Below are positions 8,354 to 18,009 of a stretch of DNA of 36,683 nt, piece after piece (position 1 is the stretch's first letter; each line of letters begins with the position of its first letter). Origin of the DNA: Saccharofermentans sp. (GTDB lineage Bacteria; Bacillota; Clostridia; Saccharofermentanales; Saccharofermentanaceae). The position numbers and the translations under genes are program-made. The notes below the pieces were generated by a model. That model was not told where the DNA came from. It was given only the letters and a program-made list of their open reading frames with translations, and ran no database searches. The stretch spans positions 1 to 36,683 of the forward strand of contig JAIKVV010000107.1 of the NCBI GenBank assembly GCA_024685385.1. Direction: 5' to 3'.

Positions 8354-9322
8354 ATGAGAAGTTTCAAGACAGGACCCAATGATTCAGGAAGGAGAGTCGT
8401 GGCTTTGTGCCGCGACCGTTTCGGCCTTTCCGCATCCGACGTATATAAGGCTCTGAAGAAAAAGGACATAAGGATAGACGGCAAGAAGATATCTTCTGAT
8501 ACCGAAGTTGCCGCGGGACAGACAGTCGAAGTATGGCTGCCCGATTCCGTTTTTGACAAGAAGGACCCTGCCCCGGTCAAAGATAAGGCCAAAGACTATG
8601 AAGTGGTATACGATTCCGAACGCATCCTGATCGTCAATAAGGCTCAGGGAACCGCAGTGCACCCGGGCGCCGGGATAAAGGGGAAGACCTTAATAGACGA
8701 GCTCCGCGCAGATTTTGATGATCCGGAACTTTCCCTCTGCCACCGCCTGGACATGAATACCGGCGGTCTTCTGGTCCTGGCCAAGGACAAGAAGACTCTG
8801 GATGACATGCTTATTTTGCTTAAGAGCGATCTTGCGCATAAGCGTTACCGTGCTCTCGTTCTGGGAGTTCCTACCGAAGGATATGAAGTGAGATGCTTTG
8901 ACGGGACTGTCATGAACTGTCTTGAATCCTATATGGAGAAAGGCTCTGACGGAAGGGTATATGTTCACGAAAACAAGACCCCCAAGTCCCGGAGGGCGGT
9001 TACTTTATACCGTGTCATCGATGTTTACGATACGGAGGCAGGTCCCATATCCGAGATAGAAGTCGAACTTGTCACGGGAAGGACCCATCAGATAAGAGCC
9101 CAGATGAATGCCATAGGCTGCCCGGTTGCAGGCGACGGCAATTACGGCAAGGGACAGGTCATGAAAATGATCAGATCCTGTGACGGCGGCAAGGTCAGAT
9201 ATCAGCAGCTTTTCGCGACCTCACTCTGCTTTGGAAAGATCGACAAAAAGAGCAGATGTTCCGAGCTTTCAGGCAGGAAATTTACCGTTGATCCCGACTT
9301 TAAGGTTAAATTTTCGAGATAA
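8354..9322 (+). CDS. RluA-family rRNA/tRNA pseudouridine synthase
   Basis: A 322-residue protein with an N-terminal S4 RNA-binding domain (about residues 12-70, including DVYKALKKKDIRIDGKKISSDTEVAAGQTVEVW) followed by the RluA catalytic domain. The catalytic aspartate is D133 in CHRLDMNTGGLLVLAK, and the conserved ELVTGRTHQIRAQMNAIGCPVAGDGNYGK segment follows. It isomerises uridine to pseudouridine in structural RNA. The exact target (23S rRNA or tRNA) cannot be fixed, so no symbol is given. It starts 24 nt after the esterase gene with an AAAAGAGA purine stretch upstream, and may be co-transcribed with it. Confidence 0.9.
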   Translation: MRSFKTGPNDSGRRVVALCRDRFGLSASDVYKALKKKDIRIDGKKISSDTEVAAGQTVEVWLPDSVFDKKDPAPVKDKAKDYEVVYDSERILIVNKAQGTAVHPGAGIKGKTLIDELRADFDDPELSLCHRLDMNTGGLLVLAKDKKTLDDMLILLKSDLAHKRYRALVLGVPTEGYEVRCFDGTVMNCLESYMEKGSDGRVYVHENKTPKSRRAVTLYRVIDVYDTEAGPISEIEVELVTGRTHQIRAQMNAIGCPVAGDGNYGKGQVMKMIRSCDGGKVRYQQLFATSLCFGKIDKKSRCSELSGRKFTVDPDFKVKFSR

Positions 9323-9366
9323 GTGTATAATTAGACAGACTTCAAGAGGAAGGAAAAAAGAAGGAT

Positions 9367-10221
9367 ATGGCAGATACAAGGCCCATAGGCGTATTTGATT
9401 CGGGTATCGGCGGACTTACGGTCCTCCGCGAGATCTGGCGCGCAACTCCTTCCGAGAGCACCATCTATTTCGGTGACAACAGCCGTACACCCTACGGCAC
9501 CAAGTCCGCGTCCACCGTAAGGAAATATTCCCTCCAGAACATGAAGTTCCTTGAAACATTCGATGTCAAGATGATAGTGATCGCCTGCAATACCGCAAGC
9601 GCTTATGCATATGAGGAAGTATCAAAGCAGTCCAAGGTCCCCGTCGTTGAAGTCATAACGCCCGGCGCCGATGCCGCATGCATGGCGACGAAGAACGGCA
9701 GGATAGGCATAATCGCAACGGGTGCCACCGTAGGCACCGGCGTATATGAGAATGCGGTAAGATCAAAAGCTGCAAGTCTTGCAGCAGAAGGCGTAAATGC
9801 CGCAGCCCTCTCTGACATAAAGATCTTCCAGAAGGCCTGCCCCATGTTCGTATCCCTGGCTGAAGAAGGCTGGTGGGATAACGACATCGCGAGGCTCACT
9901 GCAAGGGAATATCTGGATCCCCTGAAGGAAGAAGGGATCGATACACTTGTTCTGGGCTGCACTCACTATCCTCTCCTGACGAAAGTAATAAGCGAGGTCA
10001 TGGGCCCTGACGTTAAACTCATCAATACCGGCGTTGCCGTTGCAGGATCTGTCAGGGAGATACTCGAAAAGAATGACATCGCATCAGACCTCGTAGATCC
10101 CGAGCGGAAATTCTATACGAGCGACGATCCCAATATGTTCGAGCAGGTCGCATCGCCTTTCTTAGGACAGGGCCTTCCTTCCGGAACGGTCCACGTAACG
10201 ACAGACAGGTATGAGGTCTGA
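9367..10221 (+). CDS. murI: Glutamate racemase
   Basis: A 284-residue cofactor-independent racemase that makes D-glutamate for peptidoglycan. It shows GVFDSGIGGLTVLREI at the N terminus, the phosphate-like pocket FGDNSRTPYGTKS and the two catalytic cysteines C74 (IACNTASA) and C198 (LGCTHYPLL), with H200 beside the second. Length is normal. AGAAGG (9358-9363) precedes the ATG. A TATAAT at 9326-9331 just upstream could be a -10, but it lacks a good -35. The YwiB-like gene starts 3 nt after the stop, so the two are very probably one operon. Confidence 0.95.
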   Translation: MADTRPIGVFDSGIGGLTVLREIWRATPSESTIYFGDNSRTPYGTKSASTVRKYSLQNMKFLETFDVKMIVIACNTASAYAYEEVSKQSKVPVVEVITPGADAACMATKNGRIGIIATGATVGTGVYENAVRSKAASLAAEGVNAAALSDIKIFQKACPMFVSLAEEGWWDNDIARLTAREYLDPLKEEGIDTLVLGCTHYPLLTKVISEVMGPDVKLINTGVAVAGSVREILEKNDIASDLVDPERKFYTSDDPNMFEQVASPFLGQGLPSGTVHVTTDRYEV

Positions 10222-10224
10222 TAT

Positions 10225-10620
10225 ATGGAAAACTGCATCTTCGAGATAAGATCCGGAACGGGCGATAATACATATCAGTGCCCCGGAACATATGATGAGA
10301 ATGACAAGTACATCCTCTTGAACTGGACCGAGAAGGGTGAAGATTCCGATAAGGTCGTATTCGAAGTAAGCTGCGATAAGGCTTCGGGCCGTACCGTGTC
10401 CCGCAGAAAGGGCGATGTTGCGGCGGTCCTGGCATTCGAGCCCGGCAGGGAGACAGCCACAGTCTATAAGACCCCCTATGGCGACATAGACATGGTCATA
10501 AAGACCCACTATGTCAATCTCCCGACCCTTCTGAACCCTGCTCTCGAGATCAGTTACGAGATAGACGGGCAAAAAAATCTATTTTCTGTGAAAAGACTCT
10601 TGCAAAACTCCGAGAATTAA
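10225..10620 (+). CDS. YwiB-like DUF1934 beta-barrel protein
   Basis: A 131-residue protein that fits the DUF1934/YwiB family of small calycin-like beta barrels. Strands such as YILLNWTEKGED, VFEVSCDKASGRTVSRRKGD, ATVYKTPYGDIDMVIKTHYV and ALEISYEIDGQKNLFSVKRL follow the family layout. Molecular function is unknown. It lies 3 nt after murI. No signal peptide or membrane segment is seen. The promoter of rpmF begins inside its last codons (-35 at 10600-10605). Family assignment is from pattern only. Confidence 0.72.
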   Translation: MENCIFEIRSGTGDNTYQCPGTYDENDKYILLNWTEKGEDSDKVVFEVSCDKASGRTVSRRKGDVAAVLAFEPGRETATVYKTPYGDIDMVIKTHYVNLPTLLNPALEISYEIDGQKNLFSVKRLLQNSEN

Positions 10621-10628
10621 TGTATTAT
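10600..10628 (+). promoter_or_regulatory. Promoter of rpmF
   Basis: -35 TTGCAA (10600-10605), a 17-nt spacer and -10 TATTAT (10623-10628). The -35 overlaps the 3' end of the YwiB-like gene. The predicted start near 10635 gives a leader of about 70 nt with a CGCC/GGCG-type hairpin and ends in GGAGGTGA before the rpmF ATG. Confidence 0.75.
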
Positions 10629-10703
10629 TCCAAAGCACGCCATTTTCGGGCGGCGATATTTTGATGATTATAAAATAACGAATATATACGGAGGTGAAGA
10701 TAT

Positions 10704-10889
10704 ATGGCACATCCCAAGCGTAAATGGTCCAAGGCCAGGACAGGAAGCCACAAGAGCAACTGGAAGCTTATCATGCCTAATTTTGTAGAATGCCCCCAGT
10801 GTCACGCCAAGATGCTTCGCCGTGTGGCCTGCAAGAATTGCGGATATCTGGACGGCAAGCAGGTGCTTAAAGTCGGCGAAGAGATCTGA
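10704..10889 (+). CDS. rpmF: 50S ribosomal protein L32
   Basis: A 61-residue large-subunit ribosomal protein. The opening MAHPKRKWSKARTGSHKSNW is the L32 signature. It is the zinc-binding version, with C30-x2-C33 (CPQC) and C43-x2-C46 (CKNC). A very strong Shine-Dalgarno GGAGGTGA lies about 7 nt upstream. It has its own promoter and terminator, so it is a single-gene unit. The frequent YceD (DUF177) and plsX neighbours are absent here. Confidence 0.97.
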   Translation: MAHPKRKWSKARTGSHKSNWKLIMPNFVECPQCHAKMLRRVACKNCGYLDGKQVLKVGEEI

Positions 10890-10913
10890 TCTTTAAGAAA
10901 TTGACTACAAGTG

Positions 10914-10946
10914 AGGCAGTTCCAAGGTTTGGCGCTGCCTTTTTTG
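10914..10946 (+). terminator. Intrinsic terminator of rpmF
   Basis: AGGCAG (10914-10919) pairs with CTGCCT (10935-10940), with an inner CCA/TGG stem, and runs into TTTTTT. It sits 25 nt after the rpmF stop. Confidence 0.9.
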
Positions 10947-10976
10947 TTGAAAGAGCATCGGAAGGAAGAATGAGTC

Positions 10977-12302
10977 ATGAGCAAACCCGTTGTAGCGATC
11001 GTAGGACGACCTAATGTCGGCAAGTCCAGCCTCTTTAACGCGCTCTACGGCGAGAGGATATCCATAGTACATGACACTCCCGGCGTCACCCGGGACAGGA
11101 TATACGCGCAGGCAACATGGCGTGACCGTGAATTCCTCATGATCGACACGGGCGGAATCGAGCCCGAATCAGATGATGTCATCCTCAAGAACATGCGTCT
11201 CCAGGCGGAGATCGCGATCGAGACGGCTGATGTCATCGTTTTTATGTGTGACCTGAAGACCGGTGTTACGGCGGCGGACGAGGACATATCCGTCATGCTG
11301 AGGAAGGCTCAGACGCCTGTTATCCTGGCCGTAAACAAGGTCGATACCGTAGGCGACCCTCCGCCGGAATTCTATGAATTCTATAATCTCGGAATGGATA
11401 CCGTGATCCCCGTTTCCGCAGCCCACAGGCTGGGTCTGGGAGACCTTCTGGATGCCGTTTTCGAGAATTTCCCGGAAGAGAAGGAAGAAGATGAAGACGA
11501 CGGCAACATAAGGGTCGCTCTGATCGGACGCCCCAACGCCGGCAAATCTTCGCTTTCCAATACCATGCTGGGCCAGGACCGCTCGATCGTATCCGACATA
11601 GCGGGCACGACCAGAGACTCGATCGACTCCCGGATAACGAATAAATACGGAAATTTCACCATCGTCGATACTGCAGGCATGCGCAAGAAGGGCAGGATCG
11701 AGGATGAGATAGAGAAATATTCAATGGTAAGGGCTCTTGCAGCCGTTGACAGATCCGATGTCTGCATAATCCTGATAGACGCTTTCGTCGGCATCACCGA
11801 ACAGGATACCAGGGTCGCAGGCATTGCCCATAATGCCGGAAAAGGCTGCATAATCGCGATCAACAAATGGGACCTTATCGAGAAGGAGACAGGCACCCTG
11901 GAAGGAATGGAGAAGATCGTCCGCGACAAATTTGCCTTCATGGATTATGCCCCCATACTCTTCATCTCAGCCAAGACATCCCAGCGCGTGGACAAGCTCT
12001 TCGAGACGATCGTAAGGGTCAATGAGAACAGCAATAAGCGCCTTACGACGGGTGTCTTTAACGACATGCTGGCTGAAGCCGTCATGCAGGTTCCGACTCC
12101 CCAGGACAAGGGCAGGCACCTCAAGATCTATTACGGGACACAGGTGGCAGTTAAGCCGCCCACGTTTGCGCTCTTCGTAAACGACAAGGAACTGTCGCAT
12201 TTTTCTTATGAACGCTATCTCGAAAATCAGATCCGCCGCAACTTCGGATTTGAAGGCGTTCCCATAAGGCTCTACCTGCGCAACAAGAACGAGCCTTCTT
12301 AA
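10977..12302 (+). CDS. der: Ribosome biogenesis GTPase Der
   Basis: A 441-residue double GTPase needed for 50S subunit assembly. The first G domain has GRPNVGKSS (10-18), DTPGVTRD and NKVD. The second, from about residue 180, has GRPNAGKSS, DIAGTTRD, DTAGMRKKGRI and NKWD. A C-terminal KH-like domain (from about 355) ends in GFEGVPIRLYLRNKNE. An acidic linker (EEKEEDEDDGN) separates the G domains, as usual. The ATG at 10977 is preceded by GGAAGGAAG. Another ATG 7 nt upstream is in a different frame. Confidence 0.97.
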   Translation: MSKPVVAIVGRPNVGKSSLFNALYGERISIVHDTPGVTRDRIYAQATWRDREFLMIDTGGIEPESDDVILKNMRLQAEIAIETADVIVFMCDLKTGVTAADEDISVMLRKAQTPVILAVNKVDTVGDPPPEFYEFYNLGMDTVIPVSAAHRLGLGDLLDAVFENFPEEKEEDEDDGNIRVALIGRPNAGKSSLSNTMLGQDRSIVSDIAGTTRDSIDSRITNKYGNFTIVDTAGMRKKGRIEDEIEKYSMVRALAAVDRSDVCIILIDAFVGITEQDTRVAGIAHNAGKGCIIAINKWDLIEKETGTLEGMEKIVRDKFAFMDYAPILFISAKTSQRVDKLFETIVRVNENSNKRLTTGVFNDMLAEAVMQVPTPQDKGRHLKIYYGTQVAVKPPTFALFVNDKELSHFSYERYLENQIRRNFGFEGVPIRLYLRNKNEPS

Positions 12303-12444
12303 CGCGCGCGACTGTAATAAGCACATAAGCCTGAAAAGCATCTATTTTTGTGAAAAATGCGTAAGGAAAACAGACCCTCTTAGTAGTTAAATAATAAAGG
12401 CAAAAAATAAGATAATCGATTCGCATTCATTGAGGAGAACATCC

Positions 12445-14295
12445 ATGGCAGTAACTAAGATCGAAAACATGAGAAACATCGCCATAATCGCACACGTTGA
12501 CCACGGAAAGACGACGATCGTCGATTCCATGCTCAAGCAGGCCGGCATCTACCGTGATAACGAGCAGGTAGTCGACCAGGTTATGGACAGCAATGACCTC
12601 GAAAGGGAAAGAGGCATCACCATCCTTGCAAAGAATACAGCGATCGATTACAAGGGAACCAGGATCAACATCGTTGACACTCCCGGCCACGCCGATTTCG
12701 GCGGTGAGGTTGAGCGTGTCCTCAAGATGGTAGACGCAGTCCTTCTCGTAGTAGATGCTTTCGACGGCCCCATGCCCCAGACGAGATTCGTTCTGAGGAA
12801 GGCTTTGGAGATGAAGCTCAAGCCCATCGTATGCATCAACAAGATCGACCGTCCCGACGCAAGACCCGTTCAGGTCGTCGACATGGTACTGGATCTTTTC
12901 ATTGAGTTAGGCGCCGATGACGACCAGCTCGAATTCCCCATCGTATATACATCAGCTAAGACATGCATTGCAACTGACGATCTTAAGCTTTTCGAGAACG
13001 GCGAAGCTAAGGACTTTGAGCCTCTCCTGAATGCAGTTGTTGAGAATACACCCTGCCCCGAAGGAGACCCCGAAGCACCCTTGCAGCTCCTCGTATCCAA
13101 CATCGATTCCGACCCTTACATCGGCAGGATCGCAGTCGGCAGGATCGAAAGAGGCGTCATCAAGCAGGGCGACCCCGTTGCAGTCATGACATATGGTGAC
13201 GATGCCCGCCGCAATGCGAGGATCGTAAAGCTCATGAGATTCCACGATCTCGGAAGGGAGGAGATCAGCGAGGCATCGATCGGCGAGATCGTTTGCGTTG
13301 CAGGCATCCCCGAGATCAATATCGGTGATACGATCTGCGATTACCAGGATCCCGAGCCGCTCCCCTTCGTTGACATCGACGAGCCCACCATCGCTATGAC
13401 CTTCTCCGTCAATGACAGCCCCTTTGCAGGCAAGGACGGCAAGTTCGTAACATCAAGACACATAAGAGACAGGCTCTTCAAGGAGATCGAGACAAACGTT
13501 TCCATGAGACTCGAAGAGACCGACACTACTGAGGCATTCGTAGTCAAGGGAAGAGGAGAGCTCCATATCTCCATCCTCATCGAGACCATGCGCCGTGAGG
13601 GATACGAGTTCCAGGTATCTAAGCCCAAGGTCATCATGAAGGAGGTTGACGGCGTTCTCTGCGAACCTGTAGAGGACTTAACGATCGACGTTCCCGAGGA
13701 TTTTGTCGGCCCCGTCATGGAGAAGCTCGGACGCCGCAAGGCAGAGCTCGTAAACATGCTCCCTCCCGAGAAAGGATACACCAGACTTGAGTTCCGCATC
13801 CCTTCCAGAGGCCTCCTGGGATACAGGACCGAGTTTTTGACCGACACTAAGGGCAATGGTATAATGAACAGCGTGATCGCGGGCTTTGAGCCGTTCGTCG
13901 GAGAGATCGAGACGCGTAACCACGGTGTGCTCGTTGCATTCGAAAGCGGTGAGGCGGTCACATACGGACTTTATAATGCACAGGACAGAGGACAGCTTCT
14001 GATCGGCGCCGGCACACCCGTTTATGAGGGCATGATCGTCGGTATCAATCCGAAGCCTGAGGATATAACGGTCAACGTCTGCAAGAAGAAGCATGTTACC
14101 AATATGCGTGCATCCGGAAGCGATGAGGCCATGAGACTTACACCTCCCTTGAACCTCTCTCTTGAGCAGTGCCTGGAATTTGTTGAGGATGATGAGCTTT
14201 GCGAGGTAACCCCCAAGAATATCAGACTCAGAAAGAAGATCTTAAGCACCGAGCTCCGTATGAAGGACAGAGCCGCAAAGAAGAAGGACGCCTGA
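12445..14295 (+). CDS. typA: Translational GTPase TypA/BipA
   Basis: A 616-residue translation-factor GTPase that acts on the ribosome under stress and during 50S assembly. The G domain shows AHVDHGKTT (16-24), [22 protein letters not shown] and [10 protein letters not shown]. Elongation-factor domains II, III and V follow, and the C-terminal TypA-specific segment includes [23 protein letters not shown]. The ATG at 12445 is set by GAGGAG about 8 nt upstream. A TTG 15 nt further up is less likely. Length is normal. The intergenic region from der (142 nt) holds no clear promoter. Confidence 0.97.
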   Translation: MAVTKIENMRNIAIIAHVDHGKTTIVDSMLKQAGIYRDNEQVVDQVMDSNDLERERGITILAKNTAIDYKGTRINIVDTPGHADFGGEVERVLKMVDAVLLVVDAFDGPMPQTRFVLRKALEMKLKPIVCINKIDRPDARPVQVVDMVLDLFIELGADDDQLEFPIVYTSAKTCIATDDLKLFENGEAKDFEPLLNAVVENTPCPEGDPEAPLQLLVSNIDSDPYIGRIAVGRIERGVIKQGDPVAVMTYGDDARRNARIVKLMRFHDLGREEISEASIGEIVCVAGIPEINIGDTICDYQDPEPLPFVDIDEPTIAMTFSVNDSPFAGKDGKFVTSRHIRDRLFKEIETNVSMRLEETDTTEAFVVKGRGELHISILIETMRREGYEFQVSKPKVIMKEVDGVLCEPVEDLTIDVPEDFVGPVMEKLGRRKAELVNMLPPEKGYTRLEFRIPSRGLLGYRTEFLTDTKGNGIMNSVIAGFEPFVGEIETRNHGVLVAFESGEAVTYGLYNAQDRGQLLIGAGTPVYEGMIVGINPKPEDITVNVCKKKHVTNMRASGSDEAMRLTPPLNLSLEQCLEFVEDDELCEVTPKNIRLRKKILSTELRMKDRAAKKKDA

Positions 14296-14353
14296 TATCC
14301 GCAGGACATTGAGCCGGCGGATGAAGCCCGGCCGGTGAGGAGACAGATGCTTT

Positions 14354-15577
14354 ATGATGTCGGATAAGGTTAGGATCGCATTACGTGTTCTGATCGTAGT
14401 CATATTGCTGTTCTTTTTCACGATCATCGGTGTCTATGTCGGCTATAACTACGTCTTATCCCAGGAAGCAAGATTCGATGAACTGTCTGCCGGAATAGAG
14501 GAAGGCAAATATGTCATCAAGGCTGATACGCCCGGCGCAGTTCCGATACTGCTCGAATCGGGCGACTCCACTTCCGATATCGCAGACAAGCTTTACGAAG
14601 AGGGCCTCATAGATAATACCCTCATGTTCTCGCTCTTAAGCAAGATCAACGGTTTCGACGGCGCCTACATAGAAGGAACGCACTTCGTCAAGGCAGGTCT
14701 TACCTACGATGAGATCATGTACTATCTGACTTTGGAGCCTGCTTCCGTTTCCGTAACCATTCCCGAAGGATCCACATACGAGGAGATCAAGGAGATCCTG
14801 CATAAGGCGGGCCTCAACTTCAAGGACGAGGAATTCGACGAATGCATGAATTCTCCTGACCTTTTCGTCGATTACGATTTCATATCCAAGATAGAGATCA
14901 ATCCCGACAGGGATTACATCCTCGCAGGATACCTCTTCCCCGATACTTACACATTCGACGTTAATGCGTCTCCCGAAAAGATAATCCGCAAGTTCCTGAA
15001 CAACATGAGGAACAAGCTCTACGAGGAATACTATACGAGAGCCGAGAGGATCGGCATGTCGATGGATGAAGTCATCACTCTGGCATCCATAATCCAGAAG
15101 GAGAGCAGCCGCGCAAGAGACATGATGTATATCTCCGCGGTCTTCCACAACAGGCTCGATTCCCAGAAAGAGGATATGCAGTTCCTGTCATCTTCTGCCA
15201 CGATCAATTACCTGATCAAAAAGAATGGCGGGAAGTCTTCTATCAAGCATTCGTCAGGAGAACTCAATATAGACAGCCCCTACAACACTTATAAGTATAA
15301 GGGCCTTCCGCCGGGACCTGTATCTATGCCCGGACTTGATGCCATCTCGGCAGCCCTCTATCCCGAGCCGAACTGCAATTACATGTATTTCTGCGCCACC
15401 GGTGACGGCGGCACCGTCTTCGCGGTCACTTTGAAGGATCACGAGAAGAACGTAAGCAAGTATTCCGACAACTGGGACAAGGGTGAAGATGTCGAGTCGA
15501 CATACAATTCCGATACCGATCTTGGTGACGGCGATACTGACGACGACGCTGCCCAGGCAACGACGGAAGGCGCATAA
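14354..15577 (+). CDS. mltG: Endolytic transglycosylase MltG
   Basis: A 407-residue membrane-anchored lytic transglycosylase of the YceG family that cuts nascent glycan strands during cell-wall growth. One transmembrane helix (about residues 7-33) is followed by a LysM-like segment (LESGDSTSDIADKLYEEGLID), then the catalytic domain. The catalytic glutamate is E250 in TLASIIQKESS, and the conserved NTYKYKGLPPGPVSMPGLDAISAAL block follows. The C-terminal tail (from about 370) is Asp/Thr-rich and probably disordered. GAGGAG upstream supports this start, and the adjacent ATG at 14357 is equally possible. The U32 gene follows after 6 nt, the same pairing found around yrrL in Bacillus subtilis. Confidence 0.93.
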   Translation: MMSDKVRIALRVLIVVILLFFFTIIGVYVGYNYVLSQEARFDELSAGIEEGKYVIKADTPGAVPILLESGDSTSDIADKLYEEGLIDNTLMFSLLSKINGFDGAYIEGTHFVKAGLTYDEIMYYLTLEPASVSVTIPEGSTYEEIKEILHKAGLNFKDEEFDECMNSPDLFVDYDFISKIEINPDRDYILAGYLFPDTYTFDVNASPEKIIRKFLNNMRNKLYEEYYTRAERIGMSMDEVITLASIIQKESSRARDMMYISAVFHNRLDSQKEDMQFLSSSATINYLIKKNGGKSSIKHSSGELNIDSPYNTYKYKGLPPGPVSMPGLDAISAALYPEPNCNYMYFCATGDGGTVFAVTLKDHEKNVSKYSDNWDKGEDVESTYNSDTDLGDGDTDDDAAQATTEGA

Positions 15578-15583
15578 GGATAT

Positions 15584-16837
15584 ATGGAAGTCTTAAGCCC
15601 TGCAGGAAATCTTTCAAAGCTCAAAGTGGCAGTAAGATACGGCGCGGATGCCGTATATATGTCGCTTAAAAAGTTCGGTCTCAGGGCTCTTTCCGATAAT
15701 TTCACCCATGAGGAATTCATCGAAGGCATAAATTATGCTCATGCCAACGGAGTCAAGTGTTATGTGACCTTGAACATCCTGGCAACTGAAGCGGATATTG
15801 CCGCTATAGACGAAGAGATAAAGTTCATCGCAGAAAGCGGCGCCGATGCGGTGCTTGTATCTGATCCCGGCATCTTCGACCGCGTAAGGACCCTTGCTCC
15901 TGACCTTGAGATACATATATCCACCCAGGCGAGCGTCACCAACAGCGCAGCCATCAATTTCTGGGTCAGACAGGGCGCGAAGAGGATAGTCCTTGCAAGG
16001 GAAGTATCCCTCGATGACATCCGCCGCATAAGGGAAAACATAGATCCTGATGTCGAGCTTGAAGCTTTCGTGCACGGCGCGATGTGTGTTGCATATTCCG
16101 GAAGATGCCTTTTGTCAAATTACTTTACCGGAAGAAGATCCAACGGAGGCGCCTGCGCCCAGCCCTGCCGCTGGGAATACAATGTCTATGTTTCCGAACA
16201 GAAACGCCCGGATCTTCTCATGCCCGTGGAAGAGGATGAGCGCGGGACATATGTTTTCGGATCCAAAGATCTTTGCATGGTCGAACATATCCCGGAACTT
16301 GCAGCTGCCGGCATCGACAGCCTTAAGATCGAAGGCAGGATCAAGGGCGAATATTATCTCGCGGCAGCGACCAAGGTCTACCGGGAGGCAGTTGACAGAT
16401 ATGAAGCGGGCGGCAGCTACGAAGTCGATCCCAAATGGAACGAGCTTCTCGACAAGGTAGTACACAGAGACTATTCGACGGGTTTTTTCTATAACTCCCC
16501 TCAGGAGGATGCCAATATAGACGAGACCAAGTCTTACAACAAGCCCGCTTTTGTCGTAGGTATAGTCGAAGATTATATGGAAGACCGCGGCATGTATAAG
16601 GTTACACAGAAGAATAAGCTCTACGAAGGCGACATCCTTAATGTATTGATGCCTGAAGGCTACATAGAGCCTGTCCGCGTGATCCGCCTCGAAGATGAAA
16701 AGGGTGAAAGAATAGAATCCACGCCCCATCCCGAGATGACTTTCTATATGGAGACAGATAATAAGGATATAAGGATCCCTTCAATGTCTTTCCTTTCGCG
16801 CGACGGGGATAAGGACAACGGGATATTGAAACAGTAA
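15584..16837 (+). CDS. U32 peptidase-family protein, TrhP-like tRNA hydroxylation factor
   Basis: A 417-residue member of the U32 family. It opens with EVLSPAGNLSKLKVAVRYGADAVYM and carries the U32 signature EAFVHGAMCVAYSGRCLLSNY. Cysteines C168, C175, C191 and C195 (the last two in GGACAQPCRWEY) match the cluster-binding set of the family. Members once listed as collagenases are now known, in Escherichia coli and Bacillus, as TrhP proteins that make 5-hydroxyuridine at the tRNA wobble position. That role is likely here but not proven by sequence. It lies 6 nt after mltG, a conserved Firmicutes pairing. Its last codons are partly duplicated at 17924-17941, marking the edge of a tandem duplication. 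Confidence 0.85.
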   Translation: MEVLSPAGNLSKLKVAVRYGADAVYMSLKKFGLRALSDNFTHEEFIEGINYAHANGVKCYVTLNILATEADIAAIDEEIKFIAESGADAVLVSDPGIFDRVRTLAPDLEIHISTQASVTNSAAINFWVRQGAKRIVLAREVSLDDIRRIRENIDPDVELEAFVHGAMCVAYSGRCLLSNYFTGRRSNGGACAQPCRWEYNVYVSEQKRPDLLMPVEEDERGTYVFGSKDLCMVEHIPELAAAGIDSLKIEGRIKGEYYLAAATKVYREAVDRYEAGGSYEVDPKWNELLDKVVHRDYSTGFFYNSPQEDANIDETKSYNKPAFVVGIVEDYMEDRGMYKVTQKNKLYEGDILNVLMPEGYIEPVRVIRLEDEKGERIESTPHPEMTFYMETDNKDIRIPSMSFLSRDGDKDNGILKQ

Positions 16838-16851
16838 TTATCCTTTGTTTG

Positions 16852-16860
16852 TGGTACAAT
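16852..16860 (+). promoter_or_regulatory. Extended -10 promoter, lipoprotein copy 1
   Basis: TGGTACAAT at 16852-16860 is TGn plus the -10 TACAAT, followed by CTATC. The same arrangement is found before copy 2. No good -35 is seen. Confidence 0.55.
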
Positions 16861-16904
16861 CTATCGGGCGGGATACCGCAAATAAAACCAAGGGAGAAAT
16901 AAAC

Positions 16905-17843
16905 ATGAAAAAGACAAAGATCATGGCGCTGGCTTTAAGTTCTTGTCTGATCCTCGGATCTTTTGCGGGATGCAATAAGAACGAGCCTTCTGCTTCATCT
17001 GAAAGCAGTTCGGAAGCCGTTACATCTTCCGAGACCACAACTACGACATCCGCATCTTCCGATACGGAGAAGACGGCTGAATCTTCCGATCCTTCCGCAT
17101 CTTCCGAATCATCTGAAGATACTAAAGCTACCGATCCTGAAGAATCCAAGGATACCAAGCCTGCTGAACCCACGAATGACGAGCCCGACAAGATCACATT
17201 CGATGGCGACTCACAGACTTATGCCAACACTTTCATGACGAACTTTGTAGAACAGTGGTTCTACTATCAGGAAGAAGGCAAATTCGATGTCAAGAATGCA
17301 AAGGTCGAAGATGTTCTCCATTTTGCGATCATGCATCTGAAACTCAATGCCCCTAAGGAAATCAAGGGGGAAAATAAGGGTGAGTGTTCTTTCGGGACAA
17401 TCTCGTTTGAAAAAGCCCGCGATGTTATCGGCAAGTACATGATGTATGTCCTGAACGAGGATGACTGTAAGAAGCTTCCTGCACCACCCGACAGTTATGG
17501 CGATACACATCCTCCTTATTGGGGTCCCTACTATGAGGACGGCAAGGTCTGGTTCGAGTTGGGTGACGGCGAATCCTATACCAATATCGCTGTCGTGGAT
17601 TATGCCAAGTCAGAAGAAGACGGCAACATGACGCTCGTATTCACCATCTATGAGATCGATTTCGATATCTTTAATGATCTGACCATAGACCAGATAAAGG
17701 CATATTACAAGACCACTCCTGCCAAGGCAAAGGATGACAAGACCCTCATCAAGAGTGGCGTAGGTGTCGCAAACGTTTCCGTCGGACAGTCAGGCAAATA
17801 TTTCCTTAATACTTACGAGGTTGAACTGATACCGGCAGATTGA
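16905..17843 (+). CDS. Putative lipoprotein, tandem copy 1
   Basis: A 312-residue predicted lipoprotein of unknown function. The signal peptide MKKTKIMALALSSCLILGSFAGC ends in a lipobox with the lipidated Cys at 23. A Ser/Thr/Glu-rich flexible linker follows to about residue 105, and then a folded domain of about 205 residues (from ITFDGDSQTYANTF to the C-terminal VSVGQSGKYFLNTYEVELIP). Domain features are two paired aromatic/acidic segments (WGPYYEDGKVWFELGDGE and VVDYAKSEEDGNMTLVFTIYEID). The ATG at 16905 is chosen because it starts the signal peptide and follows GGGAG. The next gene is a close paralogue with the same promoter and terminator. I do not recognise the domain. Surface exposure is inferred. 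Confidence 0.82.
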   Translation: MKKTKIMALALSSCLILGSFAGCNKNEPSASSESSSEAVTSSETTTTTSASSDTEKTAESSDPSASSESSEDTKATDPEESKDTKPAEPTNDEPDKITFDGDSQTYANTFMTNFVEQWFYYQEEGKFDVKNAKVEDVLHFAIMHLKLNAPKEIKGENKGECSFGTISFEKARDVIGKYMMYVLNEDDCKKLPAPPDSYGDTHPPYWGPYYEDGKVWFELGDGESYTNIAVVDYAKSEEDGNMTLVFTIYEIDFDIFNDLTIDQIKAYYKTTPAKAKDDKTLIKSGVGVANVSVGQSGKYFLNTYEVELIPAD

Positions 17844-17867
17844 CGGACAGATAATTCAAGAAATACT

Positions 17868-17911
17868 TATCCCCTGCAGCAAAGATCTTCCGCAGGGGAT
17901 ATTCTTTTTTG
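17868..17911 (+). terminator. Intrinsic terminator, lipoprotein copy 1
   Basis: ATCCCCTGC (17869-17877) pairs with GCAGGGGAT (17892-17900), followed by ATTCTTTTTT. Confidence 0.9.
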
Positions 17912-17961
17912 CGGGCTTAGTATGGACAACGGGTATTGAAAAAGCAATCATCTCCGATCTG

Positions 17962-17970
17962 TGTTACAAT
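17962..17970 (+). promoter_or_regulatory. Extended -10 promoter, lipoprotein copy 2
   Basis: TGTTACAAT at 17962-17970, followed by CTATC and later ACCGCAAATAAA, repeats the promoter of copy 1 with only small changes. Confidence 0.55.
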
Positions 17971-18009
17971 CTATCAGGCAACATACCGCAAATAAAAAGG
18001 GGGAAACAC

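Noticed and set aside
12303..12444. Promoter or structured leader before typA
   Set aside because: Only a weak A/T hairpin and poor promoter-like boxes were found. None is strong enough to list.
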